Made by a program: the position numbers and the translations under genes | Shown here: piece after piece, positions 24,802-36,820 of the stretch | Position numbering within the stretch: the stretch's first letter is position 1 | How the letters are laid out: every line of letters begins with the position of its first letter | Notes under the pieces: generated by a model | Told to the model about the DNA's origin: nothing | The model's database searches: none | What the model saw: only the letters and a program-made list of their open reading frames with translations | From: Lucifuga dentata | Taxonomy: Eukaryota > Chordata > Actinopteri > Ophidiiformes > Bythitidae | Direction of reading: 5' to 3' | DNA length: 64,000 nucleotides | Assembly (NCBI GenBank): GCA_014773175.1 | Contig: VXCM01000496.1 | Location: 682,001 to 746,000, forward strand

Positions 24802-24867
24802 GACAGTGTGACAGGTGGGGTTTGGACCCAAATGCAGCACACAGTACAACTCCGACAAGTAAAGTTC

Positions 24868-24873
24868 TTTATT
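24868..24873 (-). promoter_or_regulatory. AATAAA polyadenylation-like signal of the solo LTR
   Basis: TTTATT on the plus strand reads AATAAA on the minus strand, 61 bp upstream of the LTR 3' end. Whether it is used is not known from sequence. Confidence 0.5.
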
Positions 24874-25228
24874 AGAGCTCTCAGTCCAACACAGAGGCAG
24901 GCAGAAAAACTGGCAGGACAAAGTGCCTACACTAACACAGTGAAACAAAGAGTCCAAACGCAGAGACTGGAATCGGAGTCGGGGACAGAAGGCAGAAGTG
25001 ATAACCAGGGGGGCGACGAGCAGAATAGTCCAAGACAGGCCGAGTCGGTAAACAGAAGGTCAGTCCACAAATGAACGCTGGAATGTCTCGCATCGGGGAT
25101 GGCAAAGAACAATCTGGCAAAGGGTGAGTGTGAGACTGGGGTTTAAATCCATGCTTAATTGGTACCAATTGGCGACAGCGTCCGAACCTGAAATGAATCA
25201 GGCTGATGAACGGAGGTGAGGAACAGAA

Positions 25229-25316
25229 GACCAGGCGGGCAGAAATGGCAGGTGAGTAGCTGAGGACCAGGCATGCAGAAATGGCAGGTGAGTGGCTGAC
25301 CAGACATGCAGAACTG
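25229..25316 (-). repeat. tandem repeats in the LTR U3-like region
   Basis: Three copies start at 25229, 25265 and 25298. The first two share GACCAGGC, GCAGAAATGGCAGGTGAGT and GCTG; the third is cut short by the LTR end. Such direct repeats are common in the enhancer part of an LTR. Confidence 0.75.
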
Positions 25317-25326
25317 TGACAGACAG

Positions 25327-25750
25327 ATCAGAAGTCAGAGACAAATTGGTGCTCATGCCCATCATGACACTCTAACTCTGAGCAATTCAGAGACCTGTCC
25401 TAACTGAGATGCCCCAATATTTTATTTGAAATTATCCATGCAAAATCTTCGGTTCTATGGAATCTACAACAAGTCCTAGACTGGAAGTGAGCAATAAACT
25501 GACAATAATAAAATGACAGGAGGCAGAAGTGACAAAAGCAACACAACTCCTCCACATTTTGACTTTTTATTACTTTTTCCTTCTTTTTTCTGACACACAA
25601 TTTGGACAGCAAGCAGCTCCTCTATGTTTGGAGGACATAATGTGACTTGAAAGATTGTTGTGTAGTTTCAGCAGTTCACTGATTACGAGGTTTCTGAGGT
25701 ACTGTAGTCTGAAAACTTGGTATTAGAGAGCTTGGGCTGTTTGGGAACCA
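25327..25750. other. unannotated stretch
   Basis: I see no gene or repeat that I can name. Confidence 0.45.
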
Positions 25751-25832
25751 TTGATTTGTTGGCCTATAAAGCCCTTTGAGATATTTTATGTGATATTGGG
25801 CTATACAAATAAAACTGATTGACTGCAACAAC
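25751..25832 (+). mobile_element. 3' tail of an L2-like LINE
   Basis: The sequence TATAAAGCCCTTTGAGATAT ... GATATTGGGCTATACAAATA ... AAACTGATTGACTG is the characteristic 3' terminus of a widespread fish LINE. The conserved stem forms between AGCCC (25770-25774) and GGGCT (25798-25802), and the TGATTGACTG end replaces a poly-A tail. In related LINEs the hairpin and short tail repeat are what the reverse transcriptase recognises. Everything upstream is lost. Confidence 0.7.
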
Positions 25833-26353
25833 AACAACTCTTTACATATAGGATGTTTTCTCTTGTATCTACTTGTTCATTTTTATCACCTCATTGGCAC
25901 TAAAAACACTCAAACAGTCCTGGAGCTATTCATTTAAGGACGATAATCTCTGTCCTGACAGTGCAAGTAATAATACCTTACTAGCGTCAGATCAGAGCAG
26001 GTGACAGCAGCAATTTTCAGCAGGTTGTATCTTGCAGAGGAGTGGTAATGAAACAGGATTGAAGTCATTTAGAGAAAATCTGTTGATAGTAACACCTAAA
26101 ACACAAACTGTGTCCTGATTCCTCTGAGTGCTCTACTGACACTCAGCACAGCCACTTTTGTGAAGGATACTCCTGGACAGAAAGTACCACCAAATCAAAC
26201 CCTTTATTTTTCCTTTATCTACTCTTTCATGTTTACCCTCTGTTAACCACAGATCTTTGGAAGACCCACCAGCTGTATACTTTTCATTGTAGCCTCATGG
26301 GAGAATAATGCCTCTATTTCTTGTGAACACTTCAGAAAATCCTCCCCTCCCCA

Positions 26354-26356
<3 letters not shown>
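25833..26356. other. unannotated stretch
   Basis: I see nothing here that I can name. Confidence 0.45.

Positions 26357-26405
<49 letters not shown>
26357..26405. repeat. (CT)n microsatellite
   Basis: An uninterrupted run of about 24 CT units. Confidence 0.95.
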
Positions 26406-26407
<2 letters not shown>

Positions 26408-27732
26408 TATCTTTTATTTTGCCCTCATGGTTGACCAAAAGAAAATCCCTCCTGCTAGAGGAACCATCCTAGCTTGTACCTAAGCAATTACAAGCCTGGC
26501 TATTCCTTACCCTTCTCTAAACATATTGCTGGCTGATACTGCATGACGTCCTTCTCCAAACTCCTCTACTCAAAAGATAAGAGTGAAAAGTACACTCATG
26601 CTGCAGTGAAAATGTCTGGGGAACTTCTGAAAGACTTCATCTTTGAAGCTAAGCCTCTGAAAAGCCTCCCTCTGATTGCACTTTGAAATTAAGAGCCCTA
26701 ACTGCCAGCCAGCCTGCATTGAAAATAAGAAGGAAATCAGAACACGCTGTAATAGGAAAGTTAATCGGATTGTATCAGAGACTGTTAAGATGTAGAGATA
26801 TGTTGAGATGTGGGAAAACACAGACACAAAAACAGTCCATGGGTACAGAGAACTTTGAGGTACTTATACTTTCCATTTTGTGTAACTTTCAAATTCTTCT
26901 CTAATACATTTCAGAGGGAAAATGTCCACTACCTTTATATGAAAGCTGTAATTACCTTGTTGATTTTGTATCTCAGCCTTGTTCCAGCTTGATGGCACAA
27001 TGCATTTTTGGCATTACCTCAAGACTTAGAAATGCAAAAAGGTCAAAGAATTACTCTAATGAAGAGGAATATCATTCAATTTACCTAACAGATTGAAAAT
27101 TCCCTAAAATTTATTTGAATTTATTGGTGAAATATTTCCAGTCGCCAGGTTTTTTAACCATGGCATTCCATCATTTTAATTATGTCATTCAAAACTCTGC
27201 AAAATTAGAGAGTCACGTGAACAGTGAATGTCACATGAAAACACTGCATATTCAATTGTTGTGATTGTTATTATTGATGCATTAATATGGACCAGATATT
27301 TAGAGTCATTCAGGGACCGTTCTAAGAGCGCTTTTTAGTACACAAGTAGTATACATTTCACTGCTAATGCTTTTTTGAATATATTTAGAATATGTGGAAT
27401 GTAATCTTTTTAAAGAATTTGAGTGCTGCAGTGCTGCTCATTACGCAGTGGACCAGCAACATGTCAAATTAACATGGCGGTCAGCTGATACCACCTTTTT
27501 TAAATTTTTCTTTGTCTGAACAAACCAACTGGCTTCCCTGTGTCTCATCAACTGCTAACTTATTGTCAGGAAGACAGTTTTCTCTGGATGACCAGGTCAG
27601 ACGCTGTGCCAAGCCTGAGAGTATGAAAATGGAGGTGACAGGATGGTGATGAGGAGGCCAGAAGCATTACCTCCAACCACCGTGCCCTGGAGTGCTCCAC
27701 TCTGCCAGCCAGTAATGAACCCGTGAGGCTCC
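26406..27732. other. unannotated stretch
   Basis: I see no gene. Frames near 26.6-26.9 kb lie opposite each other on both strands and have no recognisable domain. Confidence 0.45.
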
Positions 27733-27733
27733 N

Positions 27734-27767
<34 letters not shown>
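27734..27767. repeat. (GA)n microsatellite next to an N
   Basis: The GA run begins directly after a single N at 27733, so its left edge is an assembly join. Confidence 0.9.
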
Positions 27768-27769
<2 letters not shown>

Positions 27770-28721
27770 CCCCTAATAGAAACAAGCAAAATATTCTGAA
27801 ATTGTCTCGTATCAATGTTTACTTACACTGTCTGCCGACGGGGTAAATTACTTGAAATCTGGAATTGTAGCTACTGCAAAACATTACCTAACTTTAAAAC
27901 TAATAATAAATGATTGAATTTAAACCTGTTTAGATTCATATAACTCACAAAAATTTTAGAATAAAAGTTTTGCTTAAAACATTTTCATTTTGCTCAGTTT
28001 TGGAGTTAATGTCAGGACAATCATTTTTTGAAAATCATGCCATTCCTCCCACGCCTGTGAACAACAAACAATGCCTCAAAAACGGAAGAACAGCATTTTT
28101 GAGGTGTTGCTTGCTGTTTACAGTGAAAAACACATCAATGGCAAGTGTATGACGATTTTGCAGAATCAATCAATCAATTTTCTTCATTCTAGTGCAACAA
28201 CTTGCTGTATTTTGTCATGTCTTGCTTGGGAGGTCACTGGACAAACTTTTCTTTAGGCTGAAGATTTTTTGGCTTCATTGGAAAGGTATTTTTCAGTTTA
28301 AACTAGTGTGGGAAAGCATGTACTGTATCCCTATGAGGCAGGTGAGGAAATATGTTCTCTATACTAGTAATGACTTGATAAGAATTCTTAAGATTAGTCC
28401 TGAAATAAGCAAAGTCATTTACTTTCTCATAACAGATGTTTGGGATATGAATGTGTCACTCACCTACTCCACTTTTCAGACTTGTTTCAAAATCAGACTG
28501 AGCATCTCACTAACAAATCAAGACCAAATAAATTTTAAAAAAGTATGATGCTCTATGTTAAACATATGACAGTCCAGTGTAGTGAAGTACAGTACTTAGT
28601 ACAACAGCAGAAACAGAGCTGAGTGAGGAGTAAAACGTTGAGGTAAGAGGCACGCAGGAAGGGAAGTACAACCAGACATAAATTCAGTCTGCAAGCGAGT
28701 TAAGGTGATAGAAGTAGATGA

Positions 28722-28722
<1 letters not shown>
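27768..28722. other. unannotated stretch with one hairpin
   Basis: CCTCAAAAA (28074-28082) and TTTTTGAGG (28096-28104) form a 9-bp stem over a 13-nt loop. I see nothing else. Confidence 0.45.
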
Positions 28723-28786
<64 letters not shown>

Positions 28787-28800
28787 NNNNNNNNNNNNNN

Positions 28801-28866
<66 letters not shown>
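28723..28866. repeat. long (TG)n tract interrupted by a 14-N gap
   Basis: TG units run from 28723 to 28786 and from 28801 to 28866, with N at 28787-28800. Both sides are pure TG, so the gap simply marks an unresolved repeat length. Confidence 0.95.
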
Positions 28867-28868
<2 letters not shown>

Positions 28869-28916
28869 CTCTTCCAAGTCACACACTTTGAGCTCCTGTG
28901 CCCATTAGACTGGAGA

Positions 28917-28918
<2 letters not shown>

Positions 28919-28974
<56 letters not shown>
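28919..28974. repeat. (TC)n microsatellite
   Basis: A TC run with one TTT interruption near the right end, 50 bp after the long TG tract. Confidence 0.95.
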
Positions 28975-29071
28975 CTTCCTCAATTCCCCAAACCCACTGA
29001 TGGAGAACACAACCTCGATATGTAAGCTGACAGGGGATTTTCACCCTCTCCCTCACTTCATCTGTATTCTG

Positions 29072-29076
<5 letters not shown>

Positions 29077-29115
<39 letters not shown>

Positions 29116-29127
29116 NCTCTCTCTCTC
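29077..29127. repeat. (TC)n microsatellite with an N
   Basis: A pure TC run with a single N at 29116, followed by C-rich sequence. Confidence 0.95.
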
Positions 29128-30134
29128 CTTCCCCCCCTCTCTCCCTCCCTTATGCTATTATGTACTTTAATAAGCTAAAATATATAGTACAACCTTGAGT
29201 AATTTCAGTTTTTTTCTCTTGCTGGTCTCCCTTGTGTCCTTTTAACCTTTTCCTATGGACAAGGTCTGATTAATATGAATGGCACTGATATACGAGACTG
29301 ACAAGGCCAGATAGGACAGATTCACTGCTCTTCCACCTTCCGTCCCTGCAGCAGACTCTCATTTTTTGCTGTATTGATATTTAGGTCTGCTTGAAGCCAC
29401 ATTATTTTGTCAACATGGAGCTCCTGGCAGCAGTTGCTCCCACATCAGCCTTTGTGCAGGAAGCAACTTTTGGCTCAGGTGGAAATATTTGCCTTGCTAT
29501 AAAGCATTTTGTCCGGACAAAGTGAAATGGGGTATAAATTAACTCTCACTCCAAGATGCAAATATGACTGGGGGTGATTTAGTTTCACCTCCAGATCACC
29601 TGCTTTGTGATTTAGCACAGCACTATATTTATGCTCCATCAAACTGGGGTAATTGAAACATATTTAATCAAAACATTAGCTATCAATCTAAGGAAATCCA
29701 TCAAAAAATACCGCTGTGGTGTGTTTAGTGTCTTTCACTGAGGCTAAACTTTGTAATGCTACATTATGGCATAATTCCTAGAATGTTTTGTTTTACCCTC
29801 AGAGGCTTGGCTCAGCAATGCAAAGGTGTTGTATCATTTATCATGAGCACTTTATTAACATCGTACCTGACCACATCTAGAGCAGTGACAGAGACCCCTC
29901 TTCAAGGCCACAATGTCCCCCTGTGGCAAAATGTGGCGCTGTAATGGAAAACAATGCATGAATTGGAAGGTGGGCCAGGTAGTGGACTCTGTGCAGCCAA
30001 AGGTCGTTGTCTTTCAATAAATCATTGAGGCAATAGCAGGATGATTGTACGGGCTCACAGCCATAGAGGAGCTATTATTTATCCTCCTGTCAGTGCGCTA
30101 TGGCCAGCAGCAGGTCACAGTAAAGTACTAATAC
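29128..30134. other. unannotated stretch
   Basis: I see no gene or repeat that I can name. Confidence 0.45.
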
Positions 30135-30780
30135 TGCAATGGAAAGAATACTCCCATTACAAACAAAAGTGCTGCCTTCAAAATCTTGCTTAAGTACATG
30201 TATATAGTATTATCAGAAATATGTACTAAAGTAACAAATGTACAACTACTTACTGTGCAGGAAAGCTGGACAGTATTAAATTATTGATGCATTAACATGT
30301 ACCTGCACATTTTATGTCAATGATGAAAATCCATACAAAATTTTTCATCCAACCGTCAGGACAACCTTGCAGTTTAGAAGAGTTTGGAATAAAATAATGA
30401 AAATTTGGCAAAATAATGATAAACATTTAAATTTGGAGGTAAGGTCTTTCAACTTACTCTTTTGGGGATAGCATGGATTGATAAGTTCTGAACCTAACTC
30501 TAATCCAAAGGTGTTGCAGTTGTGTGTTATTCAACATTATTTCATTCCAAGTCCACAAAATTCCTGCCAGTGACTCTGGAGGGATTTTAGCCCAGTTTCA
30601 CAGAAGTCCTTTTCTTTGCTGACTGAAAAAAACTTCTCTACAACTGATATGATATCATGTAAAATATAGCTAAAGCCTTTTTCTTGCTTGCGAAAAAGTG
30701 AAAGACTGAGGAGTGAAATCAGGTGAGGAGGGAGAGGGCTGTAGCTCAAACTTGAAGTCATGCTAGCAGCTGTGTAACAG

Positions 30781-30820
<40 letters not shown>

Positions 30821-31335
30821 TGTTTGACCTTTAGGTACTCTGAAACCTGTGAGTTTTATTCACTTAAGCTCGCTTCACTTCAGCTGATGTGTAAAAACAC
30901 GTAAGGAATTAATGTATATTACTTTCTCAAAAATATTACAGCCCCTGCTCAATTCCAGACTCAGATTTTATTGTCCTTTATATGTACATCCAATTTGAAG
31001 GGTTTTCATGGTGTCACAATTTTATTCTCAGCTACAGTAAATTTTCCAACCTCTCTAAGCCCATTTCTAACTTGCTTGAGATTAAGTCTAAAATGTATTG
31101 CTATATGATACTGAAACAAGGCAGAGGTATGTTTTCTAACAGCAGCAATATTTGATGTATTTACCTCATGTTTAATTTAAAGTGTATTTTAATCTGCAAA
31201 GTATTACAACCGGAAAAATGAAGTGTACTAAAATGAATGTCACTGAGTTGAAAGCAGCCCAAAACTGAAATACAAACATAAAGTCCAAGTACCTCAAAAT
31301 TGTACTTAGGTAAAACACTTGGGTAAATGCACATC
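30135..31335 (+). mobile_element. TACTTAAGTA-rich dispersed repeat, long diverged copy
   Basis: The left part has CAAAAGTGCTGCCTTCAAAA followed by CTTGCTTAAGTACATG. The right part has AAGTCCAAGTACCTCAAAAT then TGTACTTAGGTAAAACACTT. Both halves fit the order of a known fish repeat rich in ACTTAAGTA-type words. The middle has drifted or been replaced, including a (TG)n tract at 30782-30818, so it may be two nested or adjacent copies. No coding frame is present. Confidence 0.45.
30782..30818. repeat. (TG)n microsatellite
   Basis: About 18 uninterrupted TG units. Confidence 0.95.
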
Positions 31336-33149
31336 ATTACTTATCACCTCTGCAGGTGACACACCTGAAGAGCTGAGACAATTAAAAACACACACACACT
31401 CACATGTATGCTCATGTCAAAGCACCATACAACCTAAAGTTGTCTTTGATCACTGAAAATATTTGCAGTGCACGTCAGATGTGTGAGATTTGCTGCAGTT
31501 CCTGTTGACCTTATAAGACAGCAGCTAATCTGCAGTCAGCTCATTAGTCCTGTCATTTGTCACTCTCCTGGAAACACTGTTCTATTACTCATACCTTCAC
31601 AAATTCATCAAGGACAGGCAATGTAGGCAATTTGCAATCACAAAACAATTATGAGGGTGTATGGACTTGATTCCATCTTTATATGCCTTTGCTGGACAAG
31701 CTTGCAAGTATTTGTTTTAAATGTTTACAGGAAGTAAACCTGGAGCTTATGTTGCTGCCTTTTGTAGTCAGAAATCACAGAAATAAAAAGGACAGAGAAT
31801 CACAAGAGAGGGAAGTGATGAAGGGAAAGACATACAAACAAAGACCTATTAACCTACAGACCAGGGCAGCTGTTTTCTCAGCTTCCTGTGATCCCACCTG
31901 CTTCATGGAGTCAAGGTCATACCTGATACATCAAAGTGATTCAGGGCCAGTAAACTCAAACAGACAAGTCTCCCAATAGAGCTGTACTGTGAGGCAACAC
32001 ATGACTCTTCTCCCATGTACTGTTTACTGATCAGTCAAACACTCGACTGTATTGAGCACGTGTGCCTGCAGCCTTCTAGTCACTTCCTGAAGGGTAAATC
32101 AGCCTCTGATGTCAGAATCTCTTTTTTGATCAGACAGAGGTAAACATCTGTGCGATAACACTGATTGGGGTTTGACCAGAAGTGCAACAGAATTCTAGGT
32201 TTCCATGAAAAGAGAGCAGCAGTGCAGCAACAGTTTTATGCCCCAAAATGTTGATTCATTCTTTAAATAACTAACTTAGCTATATTCAGGCTCTATTATA
32301 CAATATAATTTTTCTTTTTATATTCTGGGGCTCGGTACAATATTCTGTAGATTTTCATGAATGTCTGTTTATTACTACCATTATTATTTTTTCAGTTACT
32401 TATAAAACCATCTAGATATTATAAAGATAAAAGTTCTATCTCTATAATTCCTCTCTTTGGATTTTTATAATATTCCCATTAATTATTCAAGCATGTAATA
32501 TTGCTTTTTTACTGCATAAACTATCTCAAAAAAGGCGTATTCCCTACATTAACTTTTTATTTACTACTTCTCAACAGTTTATTGTTGCTTTAGGTTTAAT
32601 ATGATCTACAACATCTTAACACACAGGTATTCTTATTTAAATGGATATGTTGCTGAGACAGCAGAGCTCCAAATCTGCTGAGAGAAAGCACATCAGTTCT
32701 GAAGCTCAGAATCAGTCCTTCACTATGACTGCTATGTGATTTATTTACTGGGATAGACTATTGTGTACTGAAGTGGATAATAAAATAAACACAATTTCCT
32801 TTCTGACTTCCTTTTTATAGAACAGAAATGTGTTGGTGTTTGGTGTGAACCTAAACTAAGAAAACTTATTGTCTGATTGTCTGAGGTGGTTACAGACAAC
32901 AATCAACTACAGACACTTAGGCCTCATTAACATGCCATTTTGTACCCACATATGTTGTCCAGATAAGGAAAAATACATGTTAATACAAGCTATGTTTGAA
33001 AATGCAATGCGATCAGAATGCTATTCTGTCTCTGCCACACCACATACTAATGGTGTCTGGGTTGCATTGCAATTGGATCTCAGTCACGACTACCCAAGTG
33101 TAAATGCAATAAAAACCACCCAGCAGTGTCACCCTGTCTCATCATCATC
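31336..33149. other. unannotated stretch
   Basis: I see no supported gene. Frames at 31683-31979 and from 32869 have no recognisable domain. Around 32900-33130 the words ATGCAATGCGATCAGAATGC and CCAAGTGTAAATGCAAT resemble a degenerate MITE that I cannot delimit. Confidence 0.4.
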
Positions 33150-33185
33150 TATCGCTCTGATAAATAAAGTTATTTTGAATTGAAA
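33150..33185 (+). mobile_element. possible LINE-like 3' tail
   Basis: GATAAATAAAGTTATTTTGA followed by ATTGAAAG resembles the AATAAAGTT...TTGAATTGAA end of several fish LINEs. The match is short and the upstream sequence is not recognisable, so this is weak. Confidence 0.3.
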
Positions 33186-34889
33186 GTTGTACCTGAATAT
33201 GTTATTTTATATTTCTTAAAAAGGATGAGAGAAAAAGTACACTTTGCTAATGGAACGACCCATTTACTTGAGATCCAATCACAATGCAGAATCCAGATAA
33301 TGAGACTGTATGTTAATGTTAGTGTACATGCATATTCTGTCACTAGATTCATAATATCTGGATGCAGAAATCACATTTTATTACAAGGTGTAAATTGGAC
33401 CCTACAGACAGTTTTATGTGACCCAAAACTTAGTCAATAGCTAAAGATCTTCCTGTACAGCTCAGTTTTGGGTACATCAAAACCATACCAAAGTTTAGTA
33501 GGGTATCAGAAAAAATTAAGCATTTTTTTCATTTTAATTTATTTGATAGTGTAAAATGTGTGCTCTACACTGTTTAAATGATTCAAAGATGATTATGTTT
33601 GAGGATAAAAACAAATTTTTTTATGTAAAATTTTATCAGTAAATCCTAGAAGAACACTGATATATACTGCTGTGTTTGTTTAGGAATACATTCATCAAAC
33701 CCAAAGTTTGATATAAGCCTGTGTGTTCGTACCTACAGAGCATGGCAGTGAAATTAAAGTGTGATAGTTTAATGACTGTGAAGTTTGCAGGCAAACACAA
33801 ATGCACAAAACAGGCCACAAAAATTGGGAATCATTTCAAGTCATTGCATTTCTGACATTAAATCACTATCTTTGATGGATGAATCATAATCAGTTTTGCA
33901 AAACCAAAAGAAAATAGAGTAAACATAATATAATCAAACTAAAATGGAATATAGTGGAAAACTGAGATTTAAGGAAACCTATTTCTGTTTACTTCACACA
34001 GCATGGGCTGAATACATATCACTTCTGACATTAAACGCAACCAGTGGTGAATACGAATTTAAAAATGACTTTTTCCTTTGCTCAATGTCAAACCTGGATA
34101 GTTTCTTTCTTCTCCAACTGTTGCCTGAATCTTTTCTGTCTCTTGGAGCTTTCTCAGGGGAGGAGGGATTGAACGGAATGTAGCTGTCATTTACCTCTGC
34201 TGCTGTCGGAGCTCTAAGATGCAAACTTGGCGATCTCTGCTGTCTTTTCTTTCCAAATAACACAGTGATGCTTCACCTTGACTTTTAAAGGGGGATGTCA
34301 GGGACAGCAGACAGCTCTCAGGCCTGCAGTGAGGAGAGTTATCAATGAAGATATTGATGATGCTGTGCAGGATTCAGCTTTGAACTGATTCTTTAAATAC
34401 ATGGATGGAGATCACAATGAAATAGGCAAAAGGTGTTGGAAAAAATATAACATAATAAGTTCATGAAGTATGAGCCAAATATGAATTGTATGAAGAAAAA
34501 GTGTTTGAAGTGCATCAAGACAAATATACTATGAGAAAAAATAAAATAAAAACATAATGAAAATATCAGTCAGCTTATTACTCAGCTGTCAGCTTATACA
34601 GAGAATTCAAATTTGATCCCAGATAACGAAATTTTCATGGGTGGAAATACTACCCATTACCACTACCCATGGAAAATAGTTTAAATCATACCTTGATATT
34701 GATGAGATATTTCCCGACAAAACATCTTATCCAGCACATTTTGCGGTGGCCATTAAGCACTGTTGTGATTGGTCAGTTATGGTAATCAGCTGTTGGAATA
34801 AATATCATGCTTATCGGTACTGTACGTTGATTATTTTCAGAAAAATCACAGGAATACTATGACAATACCCAAAAAAACAGGTAATTGTT
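33186..34889. other. unannotated AT-rich stretch
   Basis: Frames at 33944-34183 and the overlapping minus frame at 33994-34263 are opposite-strand shadows with no recognisable domain. Confidence 0.45.
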
Positions 34890-35022
34890 GAACAAATAAA
34901 TTGATGGAACAACATCAGGGATCAGCTTATATACGGATTTCTTTAAAAATCTAAATTTGCAGGTCAAAATCAGGTAGTCGGTTTATGCATGAGATCGGCT
35001 TATAGTCGAGTATACGATAAGT
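34890..35022 (-). mobile_element. DNA-transposon end fragment (minus strand)
   Basis: On the minus strand the sequence begins CGTATACTCGACTATAAGCC, then GATCTCATGCATAAACCGAC, then CGTATATAAGCTGATCCCTG. Repeated 'TATAAGCCGA' words like these characterise a terminal region of a vertebrate DNA transposon that I remember but cannot name with certainty. The other end is not visible. Confidence 0.45.
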
Positions 35023-36238
35023 GCTGGATTGTGAAACAACACTGATGCACTGTGATGTATTGATTCAAGGTCTGAAGACAAACAGAATCGGTTTGGAAAC
35101 TTTGAATTGGTAAAAATGGAAAGTGAGTCTTTTTCTTTGAAATACTACTTACTGACTACTTTTCACACACCTAAGAAACATTTGAAAGCCATGTTTTCAC
35201 TGTCAGGATTGAGAAATAAATGTTTATAAGGTCTTTATTGTCCTGAGCTAAATGGGGGAGAATGAATCTTACACAAACTCACTAACAGTGAGCAGCAGTC
35301 ATTTCAGGCTAAGTTTGACCTTGAAAATAAATTCTGACACCCTCAGTGTCAGGCTTAATCACTGAATGAGTTTGATGTTTCTAATTTACATCTTGAGAGT
35401 GATTAATATTGGAAGAATCAAAATTAATCAAATCCCAGTTCAGGCAGAAGAGATCTGATGATGCATTGGATTTTAGCTGAAAGAATCAAAATGGAATAAA
35501 ATCATCAAATCAGATTAAAATGCTATACCCTTGCAACTTGAACACACACCACACACACAGACATATTTATAGTCAGACAGACAGGTGAGGTGAGATCAAA
35601 GCCTGAGCAGCTGGAGGTCCTCTGGAGACAGACAGATGGCAACATCTTTAATTAAGCAGCAAAGCGGAATCATCTCACCTGAGAAGAACACCTCTCTGCT
35701 GCACAGAAACAGCAACTTCTAAGAAGACATCGCTTTGTCCCTTTCTGTCTTTAAACACACACACACACACACACACACACATGCATGATTTTAAAGACCT
35801 CAGGGCTCCCAAGAACACTAAAAGGTATTAAGCATTTTATCCAATTTTATAGTACATTAGTCACTTGAAATTCACACAGCCTAGAAAATAATGCTGTAAA
35901 ATTAAAAAAAAAAAAAAAACCCAAGCCAAGAATGAAAGAAATGATATCACTTTTGTTAATGCTGTGCCACATTTTAAGTGCAAAATATGAAATAAGCTTG
36001 AATACAATCCAAGCCCCAAACTAATGATTATTTTGGAATCTATGGGAATGTTCTAATATTCATCTTTGAAATTACGCGTACTTAAAATTTTATGTGTCTG
36101 TCATGGCGTGCTGGTGAATGGGTTCCAAGTTTTCAAGTGGTGACCCCTATTTTGGGAGTAATACATTACTGTTAAGATCTTGGGGAAAAAAAAGTAGTCA
36201 GTAAAAAAAAGTGGTATAACAAGCTGCACTTATGCTTG

Positions 36239-36239
<1 letters not shown>
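35023..36239. other. unannotated stretch
   Basis: Contains an (AC)n tract at 35755-35781 and a poly-A run at about 35902-35920. Nothing else is recognised. Confidence 0.45.
35755..35781. repeat. (AC)n microsatellite
   Basis: About 13 uninterrupted AC units. Confidence 0.9.

Positions 36240-36302
<63 letters not shown>
36240..36302. repeat. (TC)n-(AC)n compound microsatellite
   Basis: About 21 TC units pass directly into about 10 AC units. The same TC-AC order is seen at 55066-55188 and at 60190-60262. Confidence 0.95.
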
Positions 36303-36538
36303 CAAAAGCAGATCACCAAACTCCTTTATTTAAAAGAATCATTTGGTTGTCCTGCCCAAACAGATGCAACACGCCTATTATCTGAGTCTGGGAGAGCTCA
36401 GTCTGTGCACACCCACACAGTCCTGAGAATCAGCCAAAACATCTGTGTGGGTGGGTGGTTGGCTTTTAACCATTTCTAATGGAAGGAAAAGATAAATATG
36501 GGTTTTATCTGAAAATTGTGAGGTGCTGGCAAACTGTA

Positions 36539-36563
36539 CACACACACACACACACACACACAC
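36539..36563. repeat. (CA)n microsatellite
   Basis: About 12 uninterrupted CA units. Confidence 0.9.
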
Positions 36564-36684
36564 CTAAATTTCTTCTAATGGTGTGTGAGGTGATGAAGAA
36601 AATCTTCGTCCTGCAGGTTCAGTTATTATTAGTGAATCTCTAATCAAAGCACTAGATAGCTGCTGTTTAGGGCCTAAATCAGCG

Positions 36685-36820
36685 ATGTTTAGCCAATCAG
36701 GATGTGGAAGACACAACTTTTGAGCAAGTGAACACATCTGATTTAGCTCATCAGATGTGGGCAAAGCAGGGAGAGATGGAAGGTGTGGAGTGTAGCATTA
36801 CTTGAGGGCCAGGATTCAAA
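36685..36820. mobile_element. palindromic MITE, hAT-like, copy 3 (left end lost)
   Basis: TTTAGCCAATCAGGATGTGG aligns with TTTAGCCAATCTGGACCTGG of copy 2. ACATCTGATTTAGCTCATCA followed by AGGGAGAGATGGAAGGTG matches the right halves of copies 1 and 2. The right end reads TTGAGGGCCAGGATTC. The left terminal part is missing. Confidence 0.6.

Larger units (their letters stand above)
24802..25326 (-). mobile_element. solo LTR of an LTR retroelement, 515 bp
   Basis: The element 24807-25321 starts TGTGACAG and ends CTGTGACA, so it has the TG...CA form of an LTR and also short inverted ends. The 5-bp sequence GACAG flanks it at 24802-24806 and 25322-25326, as expected for an integrase target duplication. 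On the minus strand the parts come in LTR order: tandem 33-36-bp repeats in the upstream third, a TTTAAA box at 25142-25147, and an AATAAA at 24868-24873, 61 bp before the 3' end. No internal region or second LTR is present, so recombination between two LTRs is the likely origin. A TIR-type DNA element is the alternative, but the AATAAA and TATA-like order favour an LTR. Confidence 0.75.

Noticed and set aside
32869..33183. 104-codon ORF ending near a LINE-like tail
   Set aside because: The protein shows no retrotransposon motif, and the tail match is only about 20 bp.
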